IMG/VR virus record: IMGVR_UViG_3300047562_003469
Span: 1-24,194 of that record
Origin: a virus
Direction: 5' to 3' (one strand)
Length of the DNA stretch: 24,194 nt
Each line of letters begins with the position of its first letter. Position 1 is the first letter of the stretch. Shown piece after piece: positions 19,771-24,194 of the stretch. The notes under the pieces were generated by a model, which saw only the letters and a list, made by a program, of their open reading frames with translations, did not search any database and was not told where the DNA came from. The position numbers and the translations under genes were made by a program.

Positions 19771-20660
19771 CAGTTCTTTGCTAAGTTAAAATTAGCACGG
19801 GAGAATTGCTCACGGTCAACAATCTTGAACATGCCAAGCTCGTTAGTCATGACATAACCTTCATGATCGCTACGCTGACCATCAATCTCGCAAGAAATGT
19901 CAGGATCAGATTCAATGTAGCAGAACATATCCATCTTGATGGAATACACCAACTTCCACAAACGGATCAGGTTGATGTCAACATTGCAATTTTCTGCAAT
20001 TTCATCCTCATCAACATCCTTACCCTCACGGATGTAAGAATTGATCACCTTTTTCAGTTCTTTTGCTTGTTTGTCACTCACAAATGCGCAGAGAGTAGAC
20101 ATTTGCTTGGCAAACTTGCAGAACTCTTCAATATCATCACGATAAGGAGAGATTTCTGCTTCTGGTTTGACAAACATCACATTTGCAGTATCAATCCACA
20201 GATAAAAGTCAGGTTCAGCAACTGCATCGCGCAGATCTTTCTTTGCAGAATAACAAGTGTGCGGAGCAATGATAATCTTTTGAGTGATTACTTGCGGGAA
20301 ACGGTAAGTAATGGTGTTGGGGCGATAAGTGTCAGAACCGCCAAAGCCAATAAAGTCACCTTGAACGATACCTGCGATGCGAGGAAGATAATCAAAACAA
20401 GCATGAAGAATGTCTGCAACCTTACCTTCATGGTTTGTATCAATTTCTTCATGAGAATGATTGATTTTGATTTTAACTTTGTTGAAAACTGATTTAGTAC
20501 CGACAAAGAACTTACCATTGGCAGGATTGGTGCCCCAAACAATCGCAGGAGCACCATCAATCTTGACACTGAGAGTAGAATCTGCAGTGAACCAATCAAG
20601 AACGGAAAGATCACCGTTCAGGATGCAATCTTCGGGATGTTCGAGGTGAGTGTTTTTCAT
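19767..20660 (-). CDS. Covalent nucleotidyltransferase / ligase-like protein (KxDG)
   Basis: A 297-aa protein with the ordered motifs of the ATP-dependent ligase and capping enzyme superfamily. Motif I is S-V-K-I-D-G-A-P with the AMP-acceptor lysine K33. Near residues 99-106 V-Q-G-D-F-I-G-F fits motif III. D-H-E-G-Y-V-M-T (266-272) fits motif IV with E267, and M-F-K-I-V (277-281) supplies the motif V lysine K279. I recall phage proteins of this kind annotated as DUF6267, but cannot check. It could ligate or adenylate RNA, DNA or a protein; the substrate is unknown, and no OB-fold is visible. It is alone in its unit and starts almost at the predicted transcription start. Confidence 0.78.
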   Translation of the reverse strand: MKNTHLEHPEDCILNGDLSVLDWFTADSTLSVKIDGAPAIVWGTNPANGKFFVGTKSVFNKVKIKINHSHEEIDTNHEGKVADILHACFDYLPRIAGIVQGDFIGFGGSDTYRPNTITYRFPQVITQKIIIAPHTCYSAKKDLRDAVAEPDFYLWIDTANVMFVKPEAEISPYRDDIEEFCKFAKQMSTLCAFVSDKQAKELKKVINSYIREGKDVDEDEIAENCNVDINLIRLWKLVYSIKMDMFCYIESDPDISCEIDGQRSDHEGYVMTNELGMFKIVDREQFSRANFNLAKNW

Positions 20661-20666
20661 GTGGCT

Positions 20667-20724
20667 AATATACAGGAAAAACCACTCTCGCGGGTGGTTT
20701 GGTGGACAGCCCTCAAACTGTCAC
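20667..20724 (-). promoter_or_regulatory. Promoter/stem-loop cassette, copy 8 (terminator-like stem, no leader)
   Basis: GTGACAG-N8-CTGTCCAC, then AAACCAC/GTGGTTT around an 8-base loop with TT following, then TATATT (20672-20667). The first seven bases give the TGA stop of the 60-aa gene. The downstream TGTTGAG part is missing: ATG follows the -10 box by six bases, so the mRNA should be leaderless. Confidence 0.8.
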
Positions 20725-20903
20725 TTGTCTGATTCTTTATACAATTTCAGCGTATTAAACTGATTACGATATACAACAACATTCACATCATGAGACTTAT
20801 GTGATCCCTTTTTTACCAAGACGCAAATATATTGATCACACACAAAAGATACGACTCCAAGAAAGTTTTTGTAATAAACTTGCGTACCTTCGGCGTAAAT
20901 CAT
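20721..20903 (-). CDS. Small SH3-like beta protein, 60 aa
   Basis: From ATG 20903, overlapping the upstream stop (ATGA), the product reads MIYAEGTQVYYKNFLGVVSF and then CDQYICVLVKKGSHKSHDVN, VVVYRNQFNTLKLYKESDK. The order of strands (G-T-x-V-Y ... F-x-G-V-V-x-F-V ... Y-I-C-V-L-V ... V-V-V-Y) suggests a five-stranded KOW or SH3-like barrel; I recall related short cyanophage proteins with the same layout. It is the last gene of the nine-gene unit from cassette copy 9. Confidence 0.78.
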   Translation of the reverse strand: MIYAEGTQVYYKNFLGVVSFVCDQYICVLVKKGSHKSHDVNVVVYRNQFNTLKLYKESDK

Positions 20904-21097
20904 TCTTCGCAATCTCCTGGAATCATAATGTCAATGAAAGTCCATTGTTCTGGGTTTTGATCATCAACAACATACTCAAGATAGAGGGCATGTGCATCCA
21001 TTGATTTTCCCTCATCATAGAGTTCGGTGATACGCTCTTGAGCAAAAGCTTCAAGAGAATCTACCATAAACTCACGAAGTTTTTCAGTTGCGTTCAT
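20900..21097 (-). CDS. Small acidic protein, 65 aa
   Basis: From ATG 21097 the product is MNATEKLREFMVDSLEAFAQ, ERITELYDEGKSMDAHALYL, then EYVVDDQNPEQWTFIDIMIP and ending GDCEE. Helical in the first two thirds with an acidic C-terminus. Both ends overlap neighbours by four bases (ATGA). No family recognised. Confidence 0.77.
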   Translation of the reverse strand: MNATEKLREFMVDSLEAFAQERITELYDEGKSMDAHALYLEYVVDDQNPEQWTFIDIMIPGDCEE

Positions 21098-21393
21098 GAG
21101 AAACATGCCTCCAATGCTGTTTGTTTGATGGGCATAGCCGTGTAAGGTCTAGTATTCTCAATCTTCACAACTTTGCCAACAGTTTTGCTATTTACAGGAC
21201 TATAGAATATGTCTTTCTTGACATCATAGAATCCCCAGATTGTGCGGGTTGGTTTACCCAAATTGTAATCAAACTGACGATTAGTGCATAACCAAATAGA
21301 AAAAATCCCACGCTTAAAAGTTTCAACTTTGTAGAAATAACCATCTGGTGCTTCATGAGGAAATGAAATAATTGCCTTGATTGATGGATTCAT
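21094..21393 (-). CDS. Small protein of unknown function, 99 aa
   Basis: From ATG 21393 the product starts MNPSIKAIISFPHEAPDGYF and continues YKVETFKRGIFSIWLCTNRQ, then a stretch with F-D-Y-N-L-G-K-P-T-R-T-I-W-G-F-Y-D. It is beta-rich with a basic end (VGKVVKIENTRPYTAMPIKQ). No motif recognised; ATG overlaps the upstream stop by one base. Confidence 0.75.
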   Translation of the reverse strand: MNPSIKAIISFPHEAPDGYFYKVETFKRGIFSIWLCTNRQFDYNLGKPTRTIWGFYDVKKDIFYSPVNSKTVGKVVKIENTRPYTAMPIKQTALEACFS

Positions 21394-21560
21394 CAGCAAT
21401 CGTATTCTTTGATGAGAGTGAGGAGTTTGATTTGTTCTTGAAGTTGATTGATCTCTTTGTTTTGTTCAGAGATTTTAGTTTGCAGTTGAATAATTCGCTG
21501 CTGGTAATTAAACTTGAGTTGGCCAATCATCTGGTTTGTGTGTTCAACGTGGCTTGTCAT
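21393..21560 (-). CDS. Small coiled-coil protein, 55 aa
   Basis: The product starts MTSHVEHTNQMIGQLKFNYQ and continues QRIIQLQTKISEQNKEINQL, QEQIKLLTLIKEYDC. Leu and Ile fall at a/d heptad positions from about residue 22 to 50, so it should form a parallel coiled coil, with a C-terminal Cys that could cross-link a dimer. No DNA-binding domain is evident. It overlaps both neighbours by one base (TGATG). Confidence 0.78.
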   Translation of the reverse strand: MTSHVEHTNQMIGQLKFNYQQRIIQLQTKISEQNKEINQLQEQIKLLTLIKEYDC

Positions 21561-21805
21561 CAGGTAGTAAACGAATCAACGACTTTGGACTCTTCGGTAT
21601 TATCAGCAAGAGCAAAAACTCTTGCATTATAGATATTTTCTTTCAAATCGCTGTAGAACTTTTCATAAAAGTTGCCATCATCTTCAGCAACGATCAAATC
21701 AAAACATTCATCATCACTTTCAGCAACCACATTCCAAAGTCCGCCATATTCTGAACTTGGAAAAGGAACATAGTGATCAACGATGTAGAGAAACTTTTGT
21801 GTCAT
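21560..21805 (-). CDS. Conserved small cyanophage protein, 81 aa
   Basis: The product starts MTQKFLYIVDHYVPFPSSEY, then G-G-L-W-N-V-V-A-E-S-D-D-E-C-F-D-L-I, and NFYEKFYSDLKENIYNARVF, ending VDSFTT. I recall the Y-x-V-P-F-P-x-S-E-Y-G-G-L opening and the D-x-E-C-F-D-L from other cyanophages, with no role. A GAGAGG sequence lies about 18 bases before the ATG, rather far for an SD. Confidence 0.8.
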   Translation of the reverse strand: MTQKFLYIVDHYVPFPSSEYGGLWNVVAESDDECFDLIVAEDDGNFYEKFYSDLKENIYNARVFALADNTEESKVVDSFTT

Positions 21806-21831
21806 TTTTGTTTGTAAATTACCTCTCTAGT

Positions 21832-21942
21832 TTAACGAAAATCTGTGTTATTGTCAACATCATCTTGATCAGACGCGATTGACAGTAAAGAAAATCCAAT
21901 AGACAAAATCATCACAAGAGCAAAAAGTGCAATGTAAGTCAT
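21832..21942 (-). CDS. Very small membrane protein, 36 aa
   Basis: The product starts MTYIALFALVMILSIGFSLL and continues SIASDQDDVDNNTDFR: one membrane segment and a short acidic tail. It overlaps the upstream stop by four bases (ATGA), which supports translation. Size and hydrophobicity recall holin-like or host-membrane peptides, but nothing distinguishes these. Confidence 0.65.
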   Translation of the reverse strand: MTYIALFALVMILSIGFSLLSIASDQDDVDNNTDFR

Positions 21943-22064
21943 ACAAACTCCGCAATGTAATAATCCATTGTCACTTCATACTTTGCAGCTTCACGCTCCC
22001 ACTCTTGCCATTGATCGTCATCAGCAAGACATTCAAGCAAAATCATTTGATCTTCATTCATCAT
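21939..22064 (-). CDS. Small acidic cyanophage protein, 41 aa
   Basis: The product starts MMNEDQMILLECLADDDQWQ and ends TMDYYIAEFV. The ending M/V-D-Y-Y-I-A-E-F-V is one I recall from short cyanophage proteins. Both ends overlap neighbours by four bases. Two ATGs in tandem make the exact start ambiguous by one codon. Confidence 0.72.
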   Translation of the reverse strand: MMNEDQMILLECLADDDQWQEWEREAAKYEVTMDYYIAEFV

Positions 22065-22198
22065 TTCACGCAAGCAATTTGATTAGAATTACTACCACAA
22101 CTGGTTGTTTGTGGTAGTATAGATGAGTCTTTAAGAAATGTATTGTGAATTAAAAATCCACAAAACAAGATCAGAAGAGCATCACCAAGTCGGTTCAT
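22061..22198 (-). CDS. Small exported or membrane protein, 45 aa
   Basis: The product starts MNRLGDALLILFCGFLIHNT, a hydrophobic N-terminus, and ends with a Ser/Asn-rich part carrying cysteines (TTSCGSNSNQIACVK), which could form a disulphide outside the membrane. The coding sequence contains a perfect 10-bp hairpin (22091-22118). It starts four bases after the upstream stop and overlaps the next start. Confidence 0.62.
   Translation of the reverse strand: MNRLGDALLILFCGFLIHNTFLKDSSILPQTTSCGSNSNQIACVK
22091..22118 (-). other. 10-bp hairpin inside the 45-aa gene
   Basis: ACTACCACAA (22091-22100) pairs perfectly with TTGTGGTAGT (22109-22118) around an 8-base loop. It lies in the last third of the gene, about 30 bases before the start of the next one, with no T-run after it. 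It may control passage to, or translation of, the downstream genes. Confidence 0.55.
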
Positions 22199-22202
22199 TC
22201 AA

Positions 22203-22346
22203 TCACCCAAAAACAGCAGTTACACCCATAACTTTTGCGTTAGGGTTACGAGCAAGTGCAACTTGTTTTGCATCTTGATAGTCACGGGCTTCTACCTCTT
22301 CATAGAAAACTTTGCCAGCAACATAGAGTTGAACTTTGCAGCGCAT
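22203..22346 (-). CDS. Conserved small cyanophage protein, 47 aa
   Basis: From ATG 22346 the product starts MRCKVQLYVAGKVFYEEVEA, then RDYQDAKQVALARNPNAKVM and ends GVTAVFG. I recall the pattern V-Q-L-x-x-x-x-x-x-F/Y-x-E-x-V-E-A-R-D-Y-x-x-A and R-N-P-x-A-x-V-x-G-V-T-A-V-F-G as strongly conserved among T4-like cyanophages. It predicts a beta-alpha-beta mini-fold. The SD AGAGGA comes from cassette copy 9. First of nine genes in its unit. Confidence 0.85.
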   Translation of the reverse strand: MRCKVQLYVAGKVFYEEVEARDYQDAKQVALARNPNAKVMGVTAVFG

Positions 22347-22370
22347 GGAGTGATTCCTCTCAACATGGCT

Positions 22371-22427
22371 AATATACAGGATTTGGCTCGGTTTGGCAAG
22401 CATGGTAGACAGCCACTAAATTGTCAC
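22371..22427 (-). promoter_or_regulatory. Promoter/stem-loop cassette, copy 9
   Basis: GTGACAA-N8-CTGTCTAC, a TGGCT/AGCCA stem, TATATT (22376-22371) at 51 bases and TAGCCATGTTGAGAGGA. TTGCCA at -35 with a 17-base spacer is the best -35 among the cassette copies. Confidence 0.8.
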
Positions 22428-22430
22428 GCA

Positions 22431-22634
22431 CTAGAATCCTTTTTTCTTTTTATCACGTTTCATAGGCTTGATGTCCAGCACCTCAACATGACTAAACATT
22501 TCTTTTGGATTGTTATACCAAAGTTGTTGCACATCTGCATAGTTATCAAACACAACTTCACGTCCATCAGTGAACACTACTTTGTAATGATGCCTGTTAT
22601 ATGGTTCGTCAGATGTTTGTGTGAATGTTTTCAT
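22431..22634 (-). CDS. Small conserved protein, 67 aa
   Basis: From ATG 22634 the product starts MKTFTQTSDEPYNRHHYKVV and contains F-T-D-G-R-E-V-V-F-D-N-Y-A-D-V-Q-Q-L-W-Y-N, ending with a basic tail (MKRDKKKKGF). I recall H-H-Y-K-V-x-F-x-D-G-x-x-x-x-F-x-x-Y-x-D-V-Q-x-x-W from cyanophages. A TTG two codons earlier is ignored. It starts two bases after the previous stop and is the last gene of the methyltransferase unit, ending just before cassette copy 9. Confidence 0.8.
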   Translation of the reverse strand: MKTFTQTSDEPYNRHHYKVVFTDGREVVFDNYADVQQLWYNNPKEMFSHVEVLDIKPMKRDKKKKGF

Positions 22635-22636
22635 TT

Positions 22637-22819
22637 TCAATCAATGTAACGTGGTTTATCAGTATCAAATTGTATCCATTTGGCATCTTTCATGTTCAGA
22701 CACATAAGTATAGTTTCATGCTCTCTGTATTCTCTATCCGTCCCTTTATACATGTACCGACGTTGATGAGCACAGCACCAAACATTAAAATAGATTTTTG
22801 CCTTTTCAGATATTGCCAT
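22637..22819 (-). CDS. Small protein of unknown function, 60 aa
   Basis: The product starts MAISEKAKIYFNVWCCAHQR and continues RYMYKGTDREYREHETILMC, ending with a charged part (KDAKWIQFDTDKPRYID). Two adjacent cysteines with a nearby His and a third Cys might bind a metal, but the spacing fits no standard finger. It overlaps the end of the methyltransferase gene by 14 bases. Confidence 0.7.
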   Translation of the reverse strand: MAISEKAKIYFNVWCCAHQRRYMYKGTDREYREHETILMCLNMKDAKWIQFDTDKPRYID

Positions 22820-23807
22820 ATTGATAAACCACCGTGCGATCTACTGACTTTTTGTTCTTTGATCTGGACTGATTCACCTGCCTTGCAGATGACCGAATCT
22901 CATACTCTTGAGTGATATTGTAACCTATGGCTTGATGTGCTTGTGCTACACTCTCCCACATGTCATTCTTATCAACCTTTGCAACATTCCAACATGACTT
23001 ACCTGATTCACGCAACTTGTCTGCACAAGTGTGAATCAATGGTGTCAAGAATTGTTGATTCCATTGCTGATATGTTGGTCGGTCAACAATACTTTGTGTT
23101 GACTCATGTGAGTACACTTCAAGATCAAAATATGGTGGACTTGTGACAACACAATCAACCTTACTATGAATGTAATCGTTCATTGTAAGTGCATCATCAT
23201 TGAACAGCACAACATTCTCAGTGATGCTCAGAAACTCCACTAATCTTGTCAGTCCATTGTATGTCTCTGTGTTAGGTTCAAATGCAATGTATTTGCACCT
23301 ATTTGCAACCGCACCTAACATTCTACCACCCCAGCCTGCACAAGGATCTAACACAGACTCAGATCCCAACGTGACCATCTTAGCCATCTGCGGACGATAC
23401 ATCGTAGACTTGCACAGATTACCACAAAAGTATATACCTCTCTTCAGTTCAGATAGGTATGGTGTAGAGTGTGATTTACGATTCCACCGCAACACTTTTT
23501 GCAGCAACTCTGTGTCACTCCATAGACTCTTAAATGAGTTACCTTTCCTATCTTCAATGTCATAGAAGTTGGGGAAGAAATGTTCACACAACTTCATGCC
23601 AATTCTGCTGGTGCTGTTAATTGAAGTGACATCAGATTTCCACTCCAGCAGTTTCTTCCAGTCTTTAAGTAGTTCCTCTTCAGTATAACTGGGACGATAA
23701 TCTACCTGAGATAACTCTTCAGCAAGATGAGGAAGTAACCTCTCAAACTCATCGTCTGAGAGGTCACGAAGACTATTCTTTTGATTCAGGAACTTGTCAA
23801 TCACCAT
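22806..23807 (-). CDS. DNA methyltransferase (SAM-dependent, SPPY type)
   Basis: A 333-aa protein. The SAM-binding motif I is S-V-L-D-P-C-A-G-W-G-G-R-M-L-G-A (151-166), followed by I-A-F-E-P-N (motif II, 174-179). The catalytic motif IV is V-T-S-P-P-Y (221-226), typical of exocyclic amino methylases (N6-adenine or N4-cytosine). The first 130 residues are extra and may recognise the target. Motif I precedes motif IV, so the order is alpha- or gamma-like rather than beta. It overlaps the upstream gene by seven bases. Alone it would protect phage DNA from host nucleases; with the upstream gene it may be a restriction-modification pair. Confidence 0.88.
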   Translation of the reverse strand: MVIDKFLNQKNSLRDLSDDEFERLLPHLAEELSQVDYRPSYTEEELLKDWKKLLEWKSDVTSINSTSRIGMKLCEHFFPNFYDIEDRKGNSFKSLWSDTELLQKVLRWNRKSHSTPYLSELKRGIYFCGNLCKSTMYRPQMAKMVTLGSESVLDPCAGWGGRMLGAVANRCKYIAFEPNTETYNGLTRLVEFLSITENVVLFNDDALTMNDYIHSKVDCVVTSPPYFDLEVYSHESTQSIVDRPTYQQWNQQFLTPLIHTCADKLRESGKSCWNVAKVDKNDMWESVAQAHQAIGYNITQEYEIRSSARQVNQSRSKNKKSVDRTVVYQYGNI

Positions 23808-24194
23808 TCATCAATAGCCTTTACGAAATCACATTCTACCAGTTTGTTGACTTTCGTGCAAATAAAGTCATCATTGCCGATAGATTTGCCACCCTGTTGT
23901 GCAGCAAACAGACAATTATCAGACTCAAGATGCTTCAGAAAGTCTTCTTTTGTGAACCAAAACAGACGTGAAGCTTCTTCAGTATTGTTAATACCAAAGA
24001 ACACAAGACGCTCCCAATCTTTATCCTTTGAGACGTGATTGATGATGAATTGATCTTCCTTCACACCACCTTTCTTATCACGGGTAGCGAGAGAGAACTT
24101 AATCTCTGTGCGAATGTCATCAATCACACGATCATGACCAGCAGTAGAGGTCTTAGCTCGCTTGACTTGATGATTCTTTGCCTCAAAGTATTTG
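23801..24194 (-). CDS. Putative PD-(D/E)XK-type nuclease, partial at 5' end
   Basis: The frame is open through the right edge (131 complete codons in view), so the N-terminus is missing. An internal GTG at 24127 is not taken as the start, because coding-like sequence (KYFEAKNHQVKRAKTSTAGH) precedes it. The segment H-D-R-V-I-D-D-I-R-T-E-I-K-F-S-L-A, with two Asp followed by E-I-K, resembles the D...(E/D)-x-K core of restriction-type nucleases, and R-L-V-F-F-G-I lies where a following strand is expected. The C-terminal part has A-A-Q-Q-G-G-K-S-I-G-N-D-D-F. It overlaps the methyltransferase start by seven bases. Nuclease function is inferred from this motif and context. Confidence 0.6.
   Translation of the reverse strand, partial: KYFEAKNHQVKRAKTSTAGHDRVIDDIRTEIKFSLATRDKKGGVKEDQFIINHVSKDKDWERLVFFGINNTEEASRLFWFTKEDFLKHLESDNCLFAAQQGGKSIGNDDFICTKVNKLVECDFVKAIDEW

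Noticed and set aside
19806-20492. 228-codon plus-strand frame opposite the nucleotidyltransferase gene
   Set aside because: It is a shadow of the minus-strand gene, which carries all the superfamily motifs; the plus-strand product has no recognisable motif and no SD or promoter.

Overview
The window looks like part of a T4-like cyanophage (cyanomyovirus) genome. This rests on a contractile-tail baseplate block (gp25, gp6 and a giant YHYH-type protein), a phage peptide deformylase, a TIGR02466-type 2OG-Fe(II) oxygenase, and a dense run of very small genes of the kind found in marine cyanophage early regions. Every gene I support is on the minus strand, so transcription runs from high to low coordinates. 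No database search was possible; family names come from motifs and memory.

Late-type block (about 1-11270, AT-rich): a giant structural protein that runs off the left edge, gp6, gp25, two unrecognised proteins, a 46-aa basic protein, a 53-aa acidic protein, a glycosyltransferase-like protein, a conserved 67-aa protein, a 54-aa membrane protein and a 38-aa basic protein. Candidate late promoter motifs (AATAAATA, CTTAAATA) lie before gp25, before the 177-aa gene and before the 38-aa gene.

Early or accessory block (about 11270-24194, visibly richer in G+C): about 40 mostly tiny genes packed into short operons with ATGA or TGATG overlaps. Recognisable members are a HicA-like protein, the oxygenase, peptide deformylase, a KxDG-type covalent nucleotidyltransferase, a DNA methyltransferase, and a partial upstream gene with an E-I-K motif that could be a nuclease. 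The operons are separated by a repeated cassette of about 57 bp. It carries an operator-like dyad, then a stem-loop, then a TATATT -10 box with TAGCCATGTTGAG just downstream. Seven good copies, one rearranged copy, one canonical TTGACA-17-TATACT promoter and one weak relative are all oriented with the genes. The cassettes define these units: 22346>20721 (nine genes), 20660>19767 (one), 19688>18973 (four), 18880>17620 (six), 17360>16751 (three), 16673>14546 (eight), 14205>13393 (two), 13162>12236 (four) and 12135 downward.

The most interesting signals are the promoter/stem-loop cassette family, whose stems are kept while their sequence changes; a cluster of four TTTTCCACA sites (the DnaA-box form reported for cyanobacteria) in a 33-bp tandem repeat at 14424-14489; the overlapping methyltransferase and putative nuclease pair at the right edge; and a near-perfect 22-bp inverted repeat at 17537-17600 next to an orphaned gene leader.
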